In this document: positions 11,398 through 19,545 of the stretch, one piece after another
How positions within the stretch are numbered: position 1 is the stretch's first letter
Layout: every line of letters starts with the position of its first letter
From: Qipengyuania soli
GTDB lineage: Bacteria > Pseudomonadota > Alphaproteobacteria > Sphingomonadales > Sphingomonadaceae
Reading direction: 5' to 3'
DNA: 64,000 bases
Assembly: GCF_015529805.1 (NCBI RefSeq)
Contig: NZ_CP064654.1
Location: forward strand, 1,054,001-1,118,000
The notes under the pieces: generated by a model
The model's input: the letters and a program-made list of their open reading frames with translations, nothing else
The model's database searches: none
Told to the model about the DNA's origin: nothing
Translations under genes and position numbers: made by a program

Positions 11398-12152
11398 TCT
11401 TTCCAGCCGGTTAGGGTCAGAACCTCGAGTGCTTCGAGGACTCTGCCGTGCTTGTTGGCTCCCTTGCGGAAGGCCTCGCGGGCACGCTGTAATTCGTCTT
11501 TCCCGAGAGCCGAGGCAGGCTGGGCGAGAACATTGCCCAGACCCTGGTCGCGCAGGTCCGAAACGAGCTTGTCCATCGATGGAAAGGCGACGGTGAGGCT
11601 CCGGCTGTCCACCACTTGGCGCTTGAATAGGGCGCGCTGGAGAAGCGCCGATGCCGCGGCATTGTCGACCAGAGGGTGCATCCGCGGTTCGGGCCGCTCT
11701 GGCTGGGCCGCGATCATGGCCGCACGCAGATGGGCTAGGCTGCCTGCCCCGATCAGGCTCGCAATGAAGAGACCGTCAGGGGCAAGCGCGGTGCGAATGT
11801 GGAGGAGGGCGCCGGGAAGGTCGTTGACCCGGTCGAGCGAGGCGAGGCTGACGATGAGGTCGTAAGGCGAGCCGCCTATCGGCAATTCCTCATCGAGACT
11901 GGCGACGTCGCGCTCATCGACATGGGCGCCTCGTCCTCGCAGCGACAATGCCAGGGTCGAGGTGATGTCGCCCACGACAAGTGCGCGCTTCGGTTCGAAA
12001 CGCATGAATTCCAGCCGCTCGAGCACATCCTCGACCATGTCGTCGAAGACGTAGCGCGCAGCGTCGCGCTGCGACTGCCTGACCCGTGCGCGCCTCAAGG
12101 CTGCGATCCGACGACTGCGAGAGAATATGCGGGGAGGGGCCGAATTCGCCAT
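11394..12152 (-). CDS. BioC/NDUFAF5-like SAM-dependent methyltransferase
   Basis: The 252-residue protein has an N-terminal arginine-rich helix, then a Rossmann methyltransferase core: ALVVGDITSTLALSLRGRGAHV for the SAM-binding strand and loop, DLIVSLASLDRVNDLPGALL for motif IV and HIRTALAPDGLFIASLIG for the following strand. The layout matches the alphaproteobacterial BioC-like/NDUFAF5 group (mitochondrial NDUFAF5 is a complex I arginine hydroxylase), so the enzyme activity should not be assumed to be methylation. The canonical GxGxG is weak (VGDIT). The gene is convergent with ppdK (stops overlap by 3 bases) and divergent from the ComF-type gene. Confidence 0.75.
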
Positions 12153-12206
12153 ATCGTCCGCCCTGCCGCTCTTGCTCTTCGCACGCAAGCGCGGCAGCAA
12201 GCACCA

Positions 12207-12980
12207 ATGTCGAAAAGTCGCATGATTTCCGAGAGTCTCGCGCCGCTTCTCGATTTCGTTTATCCGCCCCGTTGCGCCGCATGTGGCGAGGCGATCGGAG
12301 CGCATGGCGGACTGTGCACCGATTGCTGGGGCGACCTGGTCATCCCGTCGGGCCCTTCCTGCGCAAGTTGCCAGAGGCCCTTCGGTGATACCGGACCGAC
12401 AGAGGGAGCCGTCTGCGCTCCATGCCTGGCCAATCCGCCAAAGCACGACGGCATCCATGCCGGGACGCTCTACACGCAGACCTCGCGAAAGCTCATCCTG
12501 GCGTTCAAGCACGGAGGGCGAATTGCCCTTGCCCCCATGCTTGCCCGATTGATTGCTGCGCGCCTTCCGGATCCCGATCCCGAAACAGTGATAGTGCCCG
12601 TGCCGCTGCATCGGCGCCGGTTGTGGAGCCGCGGATTCAATCAGGCAGCCTTGCTGGGAAAGGAACTGGAAAAGCTCGGTCACGGTCGCCTGCTTGTCGA
12701 TGCGCTACAGCGCAGCAGGCCAACGCCGAGTCTGGGTAGTCTGGGTGCCAAGGCGCGCAACAAGGCGTTGGCAGGCGCAATTTCGGTGACCGGCACTGGG
12801 AGGCGCAAGATTGGCGGACGCGATGTCCTGCTGGTCGACGATGTGCTGACCAGCGGGGCGACGAGCGCTGCCTGCGTAAGGGAATTGAGGAAGGCCGGTG
12901 CCGCGAGCGTGCGAATCGCGTGCTTCTCGCGCGTCCTCGATGAAGCGATCGACCTGTCGCGCTCCAGCCCTGCCAAGTGA
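12207..12980 (+). CDS. ComF family phosphoribosyltransferase
   Basis: The 257-residue protein has the double zinc-finger N-terminus of ComF: RCAACGEAIGAHGGLCTDCW and CASCQRPFG followed by CAPC. The phosphoribosyltransferase core contains the PRPP loop DVLLVDDVLTSGATS near residue 206. ComF assists DNA uptake in naturally competent bacteria, but it is widespread in non-competent ones as an uncharacterised PRTase; the rest of a competence set is not visible here. ATG at 12207 or MISESL five codons later are both plausible starts. A perfect hairpin follows the stop by two bases. Confidence 0.88.
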   Translation: MSKSRMISESLAPLLDFVYPPRCAACGEAIGAHGGLCTDCWGDLVIPSGPSCASCQRPFGDTGPTEGAVCAPCLANPPKHDGIHAGTLYTQTSRKLILAFKHGGRIALAPMLARLIAARLPDPDPETVIVPVPLHRRRLWSRGFNQAALLGKELEKLGHGRLLVDALQRSRPTPSLGSLGAKARNKALAGAISVTGTGRRKIGGRDVLLVDDVLTSGATSAACVRELRKAGAASVRIACFSRVLDEAIDLSRSSPAK

Positions 12981-12982
12981 AA

Positions 12983-13008
12983 CGCCCGGGTCCTTTCGGA
13001 CCCGGGCG
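12983..13008 (-). terminator. Perfect 11-bp hairpin shared by comF-like gene and ncRNA
   Basis: CGCCCGGGTCC (12983-12993) and GGACCCGGGCG (12998-13008) pair perfectly around TTTC. Read on the minus strand it is followed by TTTCACTT, a weak U-tract, so it could end a minus-strand transcript. It also sits 2 bases past the comF-like stop and could protect or end that mRNA. Confidence 0.7.
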
Positions 13009-13200
13009 CCACGTGACGAATATTACCGGACCCATCTTTCGATGACGGTGCGGCCCCCCAGCAGCACCTAGTCCATCCCTCATCGTTTCCGGATGCGCCG
13101 TGCAAACCCTCAACACGGCAGCGTATCCGGGACCCCCATGAACCTGGCGCTCTGATGGCACCGCTGCTCCGGTGGGCAGGCCTCACTTGCCTGCGAAGGC
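12983..13200 (-). ncRNA. Structured non-coding RNA candidate (6S-like architecture)
   Basis: This is the only gene-free stretch over 300 bases in the window (12981-13324); no convincing protein is encoded on either strand. Read on the minus strand it folds as follows. There is a 5' hairpin of GCAGGC and GCCTGC around AAGTGAG (13176-13194). A long apical hairpin has CCGGAT pairing ATCCGG and GCCGTG pairing CACGGC around an 11-base loop (13090-13130). An outer pairing of CGGTGC with GCACCG encloses large unpaired arms. It ends at the perfect hairpin 12983-13008 followed by TTT. A long rod with an open middle and a terminator is the shape of 6S RNA, but I could not confirm the family. An SRP RNA (no GGAAGGAAGCAGC-type loop) and tmRNA are unlikely. 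Confidence 0.45.
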
Positions 13201-13324
13201 CAATGTTCAACAAACTTACTGTTGTTGGAATATTGATTCCGATCCGGCGTCGATTTTGACTGGCATTTGTGGTTATCGTGCAACAAGCACCAAGCACTTC
13301 TGCAACGCACAAAAAGGAAGCCCC

Positions 13325-13696
13325 GTGGACGAAAAACTGGCCCGAGAGGTCGGCACCGACTTCATGCCGAAGTTCGACGACAAGGGTTTGCTGACCGCAG
13401 TCGTTACCGATGCGAACGACGGATCGGTTCTCATGGTGGCTTTCATGGACGCCGAGGCGCTCGAGGCGACTCGCGCCTCGGGGAAGGCTCACTTCCATTC
13501 GCGATCGCGCGGGCGCCTGTGGAAAAAGGGTGAGAGTTCGGGGAACGTGCTCAAGGTGGTCGAGATGCTTGTCGACTGCGACCAGGACGCGATTGTGTTG
13601 CGCTGTTCGCCCGCAGGTCCGACCTGTCATACCGGGGCCACAAGTTGCTTCTACCGCGTCCTTGACGGTGACACTCTCCACCGCGTCAAGTCTTGA
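13325..13696 (+). CDS. hisI: Phosphoribosyl-AMP cyclohydrolase
   Basis: The 123-residue enzyme catalyses the third step of histidine synthesis, opening the adenine ring of phosphoribosyl-AMP. Diagnostic residues: [31 protein letters not shown], then the metal-binding DCDQDA and the cysteines of [16 protein letters not shown]. It is the stand-alone HisI form without a fused HisE domain. A GTG start at 13325 is chosen because AAGGAAG lies seven bases upstream and upstream codons read into non-coding DNA. No other his gene is in the window. Confidence 0.95.
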   Translation: MDEKLAREVGTDFMPKFDDKGLLTAVVTDANDGSVLMVAFMDAEALEATRASGKAHFHSRSRGRLWKKGESSGNVLKVVEMLVDCDQDAIVLRCSPAGPTCHTGATSCFYRVLDGDTLHRVKS

Positions 13697-13714
13697 CGCT
13701 TACGTAAACGTTCG
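13683..13714 (+). promoter_or_regulatory. Palindromic operator region before merR-type gene
   Basis: A 17-base inverted repeat, GCGTCAAG-T-CTTGACGC (13683-13699), overlaps the hisI stop codon. It runs into TTACGTAA (13700-13707) and CGTTCG. TTGACGCTTACGTAAACG resembles the ACGT-containing palindromes described for LiuR-type MerR regulators of branched-chain acyl-CoA catabolism. It lies 15 bases before the MerR-type start codon, as expected for autoregulation; the identity is inferred. Confidence 0.5.
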
Positions 13715-13728
13715 GCTATTGGGTCAAC

Positions 13729-14184
13729 ATGACACAGCCGCTGCCCAGCAACCTCCCGCACGCCGACACCGACCGTCGCCACGCGGGCGCGCATCTCGAT
13801 CGTCCGGACAAGCTCGACCGGGAGCAGTACTCGATTTCGGACCTGACAAGCGAGTTTGACTGTACCGCGCGCGCGCTGCGCTTCTATGAAGACGAGGGGC
13901 TGATTGCGCCGTCGCGCATCGGCCTGACCCGCATCTATTCGAAGCGTGACCGGGCGCGCCTGGCGTGGATCATGCGCGCCAAGAATGTCGGGTTCTCGCT
14001 GACCGAAATTCGCGAGATGATCGACCTTTACGATCTCGATGACGGGCGCCAGGAACAACGCCGCGTCACGATCGAGAAGTGCAGGACGCACATTGCCAAG
14101 CTCAAGGCCCAGCGCGCCGACATCGACAGCTCCATCAAGGAACTGACCGAGTTCGTGACGCTTGTTGAGACGCAGCTCGACTGA
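13729..14184 (+). CDS. MerR family transcriptional regulator (LiuR-like)
   Basis: The 151-residue protein has a polar 35-residue leader, then a MerR DNA-binding domain: YSISDLTSEFDCTARALRFY, then EDEGLIAPSR, TRIYSKRDRARLAWIMRAKN and GFSLTEIREMIDLYD. A C-terminal coiled coil (residues 105-150) follows. There are no metal-binding cysteines of the classical type. It sits 51 bases upstream of an acyl-CoA dehydrogenase on the same strand and has a palindrome with ACGT repeats in front of it. This fits the LiuR/PsrA-like regulators of fatty or branched-chain acyl-CoA degradation, which respond to CoA metabolites. Confidence 0.85.
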   Translation: MTQPLPSNLPHADTDRRHAGAHLDRPDKLDREQYSISDLTSEFDCTARALRFYEDEGLIAPSRIGLTRIYSKRDRARLAWIMRAKNVGFSLTEIREMIDLYDLDDGRQEQRRVTIEKCRTHIAKLKAQRADIDSSIKELTEFVTLVETQLD

Positions 14185-14235
14185 TTTGCCTCCCCGGCGG
14201 GAAACCGACCGAAACCAATACCAAGGACACACAAG

Positions 14236-16041
14236 ATGCCCACCTATACCGCGCCGACCCGCGACACGCGTTTTATCGTCAATGAGGTGATCGACCTCGC
14301 CAGCTACGGCAACCTGCCTGGTTTCGAGATGGCGACGCCCGATGTTACCGACGCGGTGATCAATGAAGGGGGTCGTTTCTGTGCCGAGGTACTGGCGCCG
14401 ATCAACCAGTCGGGCGATCAGGAGGGTTGCACGCGCCACCCCGACGGCTCTGTAACCACGCCCAAGGGCTTCAAGGAAGCTTTCGACCAGTTCCGCGCAG
14501 CGGGCTGGGGCACGCTATCGGCGCCGGAGGAATTTGGCGGGCAGGGCATGCCGCACGTCCTCGGCATGGTCATGGAAGAGTTCATCTCGAGCGCCAACCA
14601 GGCCTTTGGCATGTACCCTGGCCTCACCAATGGCGCGGTCTCGGCGCTGATCGCCAAGGGTTCGCAGGAGCAGAAGGAGAAGTATCTCCACAAGATGATC
14701 TCCAACGAATGGACCGGCACCATGAACCTGACCGAGCCGCACTGCGGCACGGACCTCGGCATGATCCGTACCAAGGCGGAGCCCCAGGGCGATGGCAGCT
14801 ATGCCATCACGGGTACCAAGATCTTCATCTCCGCCGGCGAACACGACATGGCCGAGAACATCATCCACCTCGTGCTGGCCAAGACGCCCGGCGCGCCCGA
14901 CAGCACCAAGGGCATTTCGCTGTTCGTGGTGCCGAAGTTCCTCGTCAATGACGACGGCTCGCTGGGCGAGCGCAACGGCGTGATGTGCGGCTCGATCGAA
15001 CACAAGATGGGCATCCACGCGAACTCGACCTGCGTGCTGAACTACGACGGCGCCAAGGGCTGGCTCGTGGGCGAGGAGAACAAGGGGCTCGCCGCCATGT
15101 TCATCATGATGAACGCTGCGCGCCTCGGCGTCGGCATCCAAGGCCTGTCGCAGGCCGAAGCCGCCTACCAGAACGCAGTCGCCTATGCGCTCGACCGTCG
15201 CCAGGGACGGGCGCTTACCGGTCCGGCCGATCCCAACGCGCAGGCCGACCCGATCTTCGTCCACCCGGACGTGCGCCGCATGCTGATGGACGCCAAGGCC
15301 TTCACCGAAGGCATGCGCGCGCTGTGCCTGTGGGGTGCCCTGCTGGTCGACCTCAGCCACAAGGCACCGACCGAAGAGGAACGCGCCGAGGCAGATGCGA
15401 TGATCGGCCTGCTGACGCCGGTCATCAAGGGCTACGGCACCGACAAGGGCTATGACGTTGCAACCAACATGCAGCAGGTCTTCGGTGGCCACGGCTACAT
15501 TGAGGAATGGGGCATGAGCCAGTTCGTGCGCGATGCCCGTATCGCCATGATCTACGAAGGCACCAATGGCGTGCAGGCAATGGACCTGTGCGGCCGCAAG
15601 CTCGCCCAGGGCGGCGGCGCGGCGATCCAGGCGTTCTTCAAGGCTGTGGGTGACGACATTGCAGCTGCTAAGGGTGACGAGACCCTTGGCCCGCTTGCCG
15701 AAGCGCTCGAAAAGGCGCTTGGCCAGCACCAGGCATCGACCATGTGGTTCATGCAGAACGCGATGCAGAACCCCAACCACCTCGGGGCCGGCGCGCATCA
15801 CTACATGCACATCATGGGCATCGTGACGCTGGGCTGGATGTGGCTGCGCATGGCCAAGGTCGCGCAGGCAGCGCTGGCCAATGGCACCGACGACAAGGCC
15901 TTCTACGAAGCCAAGCTCGCCACCGCGCGCTATTACATGGACCGCTTCCTGCCCGACGCCGGCGCGCTGCGCCGCAAGCTCGAAAGCGGCGCCGACAGCA
16001 TGATGGCACTGGGAGCCGAGGCGTTCGCCACGGCTGCATGA
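14236..16041 (+). CDS. Acyl-CoA dehydrogenase (long, C-terminal extended type)
   Basis: The 601-residue flavoenzyme opens with a family-specific N-terminal segment (MPTYTAPTRDTRFIVNEVI). Then come the FAD/acyl-CoA dehydrogenase domains with GAVSALIAKGSQEQKEKYL, MNLTEPHCGTDLGMIRTKAE, ITGTKIFISAGEHDM and the C-terminal IYEGTNGVQAMDLCGRKL. An extra four-helix C-terminal domain of about 130 residues follows, as in the DmdC/FadE-like long forms of about 600 residues. It oxidises an acyl-CoA to the 2-enoyl-CoA, passing electrons to ETF; the exact chain length cannot be read. It is preceded by a MerR-type regulator and ended by a strong terminator. Confidence 0.92.
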   Translation: MPTYTAPTRDTRFIVNEVIDLASYGNLPGFEMATPDVTDAVINEGGRFCAEVLAPINQSGDQEGCTRHPDGSVTTPKGFKEAFDQFRAAGWGTLSAPEEFGGQGMPHVLGMVMEEFISSANQAFGMYPGLTNGAVSALIAKGSQEQKEKYLHKMISNEWTGTMNLTEPHCGTDLGMIRTKAEPQGDGSYAITGTKIFISAGEHDMAENIIHLVLAKTPGAPDSTKGISLFVVPKFLVNDDGSLGERNGVMCGSIEHKMGIHANSTCVLNYDGAKGWLVGEENKGLAAMFIMMNAARLGVGIQGLSQAEAAYQNAVAYALDRRQGRALTGPADPNAQADPIFVHPDVRRMLMDAKAFTEGMRALCLWGALLVDLSHKAPTEEERAEADAMIGLLTPVIKGYGTDKGYDVATNMQQVFGGHGYIEEWGMSQFVRDARIAMIYEGTNGVQAMDLCGRKLAQGGGAAIQAFFKAVGDDIAAAKGDETLGPLAEALEKALGQHQASTMWFMQNAMQNPNHLGAGAHHYMHIMGIVTLGWMWLRMAKVAQAALANGTDDKAFYEAKLATARYYMDRFLPDAGALRRKLESGADSMMALGAEAFATAA

Positions 16042-16064
16042 AGTCGGCACGAAAGTGACGGAAG

Positions 16065-16092
16065 GGCCCGGGCGTAGAACCCGGGCCTTTTT
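16065..16092 (+). terminator. Rho-independent terminator of acyl-CoA dehydrogenase gene
   Basis: GGCCCGGG (16065-16072) pairs with CCCGGGCC (16080-16087) across a seven-base loop and is followed directly by TTTTT. Confidence 0.9.
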
Positions 16093-16095
16093 CGT

Positions 16096-16794
16096 TCAGC
16101 CCAGGACTTCGTCGAAGAACGAATGCATCGCTGCCCAGCTCTGCCTGTCCGCGCTGGCGTCATAGGCCGGATTGGGCGAGCCATCGAGCATGGCCCGGTT
16201 GGTGAAGCCGTGTTCGGTGCCGGAGTAGCTGTGAAAGTGCCAGTTTGCCTTCACGGCGTCCATTTCTTCCCAGAACGCCATCACCTGGCTGCGCGGCACG
16301 AGTGCGTCGGCATCGCCGTGGCAGACAAGGATGCGCGTCGTGAACTCATCCTTCGCCTTGAGCGGTGTTTCGAGAATTCCGTGGAAGCTGACCACGGCAG
16401 CAAGGTCCTGTCCGTCACGCGCCATTTCCAGCACGGCGAAACCGCCAAGGCAGAAGCCGATGGCCAGCTGCGGCAGGTCGGGTTCGAGGTCGCGAAGCTT
16501 TGCAATCGTCGCCCGCAAGCGCGTGCGCATGGCGTCCGGGTCCGACCTCAACTTGGTCATGACCGCGAACGCCTGCTGGAAGTCCGACGGGGTTTCCGGA
16601 CCATAGAAATCCCCGATCAGCACTGCATACCCGGCTTCGACGAGCGCTCGGGCCTTCGCCTCCACGCCGGGGGTGGAGTTCATGAAGGTCGGGAACACCG
16701 CGACTGCCGCACGCGCCGGTCCTTCGGGGCGCATGTGCAAGCCTACGAGTGGCTTGTCACCGTCGACATAGTCGACGCGCTGGAACGCGCTCAT
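16096..16794 (-). CDS. Dienelactone hydrolase family protein
   Basis: The 232-residue alpha/beta hydrolase has the dienelactone hydrolase triad: the nucleophile Cys115 in [11 protein letters not shown], an acidic residue in [10 protein letters not shown] and the His in [12 protein letters not shown] enzymes hydrolyse dienelactones in chlorocatechol breakdown, but most genomic copies like this one act on unknown esters. Its ATG overlaps the stop of cysK (ATGA), so it is the third gene of an MFS-cysK-DLH run. No aromatic catabolic genes are nearby. Confidence 0.9.
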   Translation of the reverse strand: MSAFQRVDYVDGDKPLVGLHMRPEGPARAAVAVFPTFMNSTPGVEAKARALVEAGYAVLIGDFYGPETPSDFQQAFAVMTKLRSDPDAMRTRLRATIAKLRDLEPDLPQLAIGFCLGGFAVLEMARDGQDLAAVVSFHGILETPLKAKDEFTTRILVCHGDADALVPRSQVMAFWEEMDAVKANWHFHSYSGTEHGFTNRAMLDGSPNPAYDASADRQSWAAMHSFFDEVLG

Positions 16795-17708
16795 TCGGGC
16801 AGGAAGTCCGGCACCGAGAGGTAGCGCTCGCCGGTGTCGTAGTTGAAGCCGAGCACGCGCGAGCCTTCCGGCAGGTCGGCCAGCTTCTGCTTGATGGCCG
16901 CGAGCGTCGCGCCACTCGAAATGCCTACGAGGATACCCTCCCTGGCGGCGCACTGCCGCGCCATTTCCTTGGCATCTTCGGGATCGACCTGGATCGCGCC
17001 ATCGATAGTCTGGGTGTGCAGGTTGGCCGGAATAAAGCCCGCGCCGATCCCCTGGATGGGGTGCGGTCCGGGTTGACCGCCGCTGATGACGGGCGAGAGC
17101 GTCGGCTCGACCGCGAAGGCCTTCATCTCGGGCCAGGCGGCTTTCAGTACCTCCGCACATCCCGTGAGGTGGCCGCCGGTCCCGACGCCGGTGATCAGGA
17201 CATCGACCGGGGTCTCGGTGAAATCGCTGAGGATTTCGAGCGCCGTCGTGCGGCCATGGACCTTCCAGTTGCTGTCATTGTCGAACTGGCTCGGCATCCA
17301 CGAGTTCGGCGTGGAGGCAATCAGTTCCTGCGCCCGCTCGATTGCGCCCTTCATGCCCTTTTCCTTGGGTGTCAGGTCGAAGCTGGCACCATAGGCGAGC
17401 ATCAGGCGGCGGCGTTCCATGCTCATGCTTTCGGGCATGACGAGGATGAGCTTGTAGCCCTTGACCGCGGCAGTCATAGCCAGGCCGATGCCGGTATTGC
17501 CGCTCGTCGGCTCGATGATAGTGCCGCCAGGCTTGAGGCGTCCGTCCTTCTCCGCATCTTCGATCATGGCGAGACCGATACGGTCCTTGATCGACCCGCC
17601 AGGGTTGGCGCGCTCGTTCTTCACCCAGACCTCGTGGTCGGGGAAGAGGCGCGAAAGGCGGATGTGCGGTGTGCCTCCGATGGTGGCGAGGACGGAATCG
17701 GCTTTCAT
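16791..17708 (-). CDS. cysK: Cysteine synthase (O-acetylserine sulfhydrylase)
   Basis: The 305-residue PLP enzyme makes cysteine from O-acetylserine and sulfide. Key elements: Lys41 in NPGGSIKDR for the PLP Schiff base, [12 protein letters not shown] for the substrate/Asn loop, [10 protein letters not shown] for the phosphate-binding loop and [10 protein letters not shown] near the C-terminus. It overlaps both neighbours by 4 bases, an MFS transporter upstream and a dienelactone hydrolase downstream. CysK and CysM types are not separable by eye; the loops favour CysK. Confidence 0.93.
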   Translation of the reverse strand: MKADSVLATIGGTPHIRLSRLFPDHEVWVKNERANPGGSIKDRIGLAMIEDAEKDGRLKPGGTIIEPTSGNTGIGLAMTAAVKGYKLILVMPESMSMERRRLMLAYGASFDLTPKEKGMKGAIERAQELIASTPNSWMPSQFDNDSNWKVHGRTTALEILSDFTETPVDVLITGVGTGGHLTGCAEVLKAAWPEMKAFAVEPTLSPVISGGQPGPHPIQGIGAGFIPANLHTQTIDGAIQVDPEDAKEMARQCAAREGILVGISSGATLAAIKQKLADLPEGSRVLGFNYDTGERYLSVPDFLPE

Positions 17709-19033
17709 GTGAGTGCCTCCTTGCGGGTCGGACTGGCGCCGGTTGTGTCCGGCAGGAATTCTGGTTCGAAGGTCTTGGCCTGGCGCAGCTGGGGGAAGAT
17801 TACTGCCCAGATCGCGGTCACCACTATGGCACCCACGCCGCCGAATACAACTGCGCCCGCAGCACCGAAGAATGCGGCGGCCAAGCCCGATTGCATCTCG
17901 CCCAGTTCATTGGAGGCGGAGATAGCGAGGCCGGAGATGGACGAGACGCGGCCGCGCATCCGGTCGGGTGTGTTCAGCTGGACCAGGCTCGAACGGACAA
18001 AGACCGAAATCATGTCCGCCGCGCCAAGCAGGGTGAGCATGGCCAGCGACAGGGCGAAATTTCGGCTGAGGCCGAAAACGATGGTCGCCGCGCCAAACAC
18101 AACGACAGCCCACAACATCTTGGGGCCGACATTATGCTCCAGCGGTTTCCACGCCATCCACAACGCCACCGCCGAGGCCCCGATTGCCGGCGCGCCGCGC
18201 ATGATACCGAGGCCTTCCGGGCCGACCATCAGGATATCGCGCGCAAACACGGGGAGCATGGCAGTCGCACCGCCAAGCAGGACTGCGAACAAATCGAGTG
18301 TGATGCAGCCGAGAAGGAACTTCTGGCGCCAGGTAAACTGTGCGCCCTCGATCATCTGGCGTACCGGATGAAGCGGCGTCGCGTCCTGTTCCGCACGGAT
18401 GGGCCGGATCGAACGGATGAGGATGGCCGAACAGATGAGCAGACCGGCCGAAATGACATGTGGCAGCCAGTTGCTCTCGGCAAATACGAACCCGCCCGCG
18501 GCGGGTCCGATAACGCTCGCCACCTGCCATGCGATGCTGGACATGGCGATCGCTCGCGGCAGCAGGCGAGGCGGGACGATGTTCGGGGCGACCGCGCTCA
18601 TTGCTGGACCGACGAAGACGCGGGCTGCGCCGTGCATCGCCGCCAGCGTGAACACGCCGGGCAGGGTAAGCGTGTCGCTCCAGGTCATGAAAGCCAGCAA
18701 TCCTGCGACCGTGCAGTCGGTGAGGTTCGCCAGCGCGGCTACGGTCCGGCGGTCAAAGCGATCGGCGGCCCAACCCGCGACCGGTGTAAGCAGGAGAAGC
18801 GGGATGAACTGCGCCAGGCCCAGCAGGCCAAGCAGGAACGCACCCTCGCTGCGGGTGTAGCCGTAATCGGTGCGGGCAATGTCGTAGGCCTGGTAGCCGA
18901 TCAGTACGACCATCGACATGGTCGCGAATACTGCAAAGAACCGGGCCAGCCAGTAGCGCCGAAAGTCGCCGATCGCGAGCGGCGAGGTTGGCTCCGGCGA
19001 TGTCGCTTGTTTTTCGCTCACGCCCAAACGCAT
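17705..19033 (-). CDS. MFS transporter (MFS_3, enterobactin-exporter-like)
   Basis: The 442-residue, 12-helix protein has [18 protein letters not shown] at the N-terminus, the cytoplasmic loop motif [12 protein letters not shown] between helices 2 and 3, and a second half starting around [18 protein letters not shown]. It resembles the EntS-like MFS_3 exporters. The start is uncertain. ATG 19033 begins one base after a perfect 14-bp hairpin; GTG at 19021 is an in-frame alternative. Its stop overlaps cysK by 4 bases, so export of a sulfur or ester compound is conceivable but speculative. Confidence 0.85.
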   Translation of the reverse strand: MRLGVSEKQATSPEPTSPLAIGDFRRYWLARFFAVFATMSMVVLIGYQAYDIARTDYGYTRSEGAFLLGLLGLAQFIPLLLLTPVAGWAADRFDRRTVAALANLTDCTVAGLLAFMTWSDTLTLPGVFTLAAMHGAARVFVGPAMSAVAPNIVPPRLLPRAIAMSSIAWQVASVIGPAAGGFVFAESNWLPHVISAGLLICSAILIRSIRPIRAEQDATPLHPVRQMIEGAQFTWRQKFLLGCITLDLFAVLLGGATAMLPVFARDILMVGPEGLGIMRGAPAIGASAVALWMAWKPLEHNVGPKMLWAVVVFGAATIVFGLSRNFALSLAMLTLLGAADMISVFVRSSLVQLNTPDRMRGRVSSISGLAISASNELGEMQSGLAAAFFGAAGAVVFGGVGAIVVTAIWAVIFPQLRQAKTFEPEFLPDTTGASPTRKEALT

Positions 19034-19034
19034 G

Positions 19035-19068
19035 GCAGGCGCGTCTTCGGTTGTGAAGACGCGCCTGC
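19035..19068 (-). terminator. Perfect 14-bp hairpin between PilZ gene and MFS gene
   Basis: GCAGGCGCGTCTTC (19035-19048) pairs with GAAGACGCGCCTGC (19055-19068) around GGTTGT. On the minus strand it is 28 bases past the PilZ stop and abuts the MFS start codon, with no U-run after it. It may terminate the PilZ transcript or control MFS translation. Confidence 0.6.
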
Positions 19069-19096
19069 TTCGCGTTCTGGAATCAGAAGTTTATTA

Positions 19097-19435
19097 TCAG
19101 CGCAGCTTGCGCAGGCGCGGGTTCGGTTGAAGCGTATCGATTAGCGCGAGGAAATCGTCGACGCGGATGATCCGCTCGAACTGAAAGCCCGCGCGGTTGT
19201 CGCGGCACCAGATGACATAGGATTCGATGCGTCCGACCACCGGAAGACGAATAATCACGCGGTCGCCGCGGACGAGGCCGTCGGCATTGTCGACCATGAA
19301 ACCATTGGCCGAGATATTCGCGATATGCAGGCGCAGATCGCCCTTGCCGAAATGTTCGGCAATCACGGGGTGATCGACCGGGTGGCGCGCCATGCGCCGC
19401 TGGTCGGTTACGCTGAGTTGTGCTCCGGCACCCAT
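19097..19435 (-). CDS. PilZ domain protein
   Basis: The 112-residue protein is a single PilZ-like beta barrel. An RRMARHPVDHPV segment corresponds to the RxxxR c-di-GMP binding motif region, followed by IANISANGFMVD (the D/NxSxxG motif) and a barrel strand VIIRLPVVGRIESYVIW. It is likely a c-di-GMP-responsive effector, although the spacing and exact arginines should be checked because some PilZ proteins do not bind the nucleotide. Start ATG at 19435 has GGAAGGA nine bases upstream; the open frame extends 16 codons further to a TTG without a ribosome binding site. Confidence 0.85.
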   Translation of the reverse strand: MGAGAQLSVTDQRRMARHPVDHPVIAEHFGKGDLRLHIANISANGFMVDNADGLVRGDRVIIRLPVVGRIESYVIWCRDNRAGFQFERIIRVDDFLALIDTLQPNPRLRKLR

Positions 19436-19545
19436 CGATGCGATCCTTCCACTAGAATGACTCGAATGGTGGTATCGCCGCAAAAGGCTGAAAATTGGTA
19501 AACCCGCGCTGAAGAATTATGAACCGCGCCTGCAGGGGCCACCGC

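Noticed and set aside
12637-13161. Open frame covering the comF end and the RNA region on the minus strand
   Set aside because: Overlaps the ComF coding region antisense, and its remainder (GGPHRHRK and similar) shows no protein character; the interval is better explained as structured RNA.
12983-13200. SRP RNA, tmRNA or RNase P RNA as identity for the structured region
   Set aside because: No GGAAGGAAGCAGC-type SRP loop, no tRNA-like ends with a CCA and tag reading frame, and too short for RNase P RNA.
14515-16050. 511-codon antisense frame across the acyl-CoA dehydrogenase
   Set aside because: Same reason: a complementary-frame artefact of GC-rich coding sequence.
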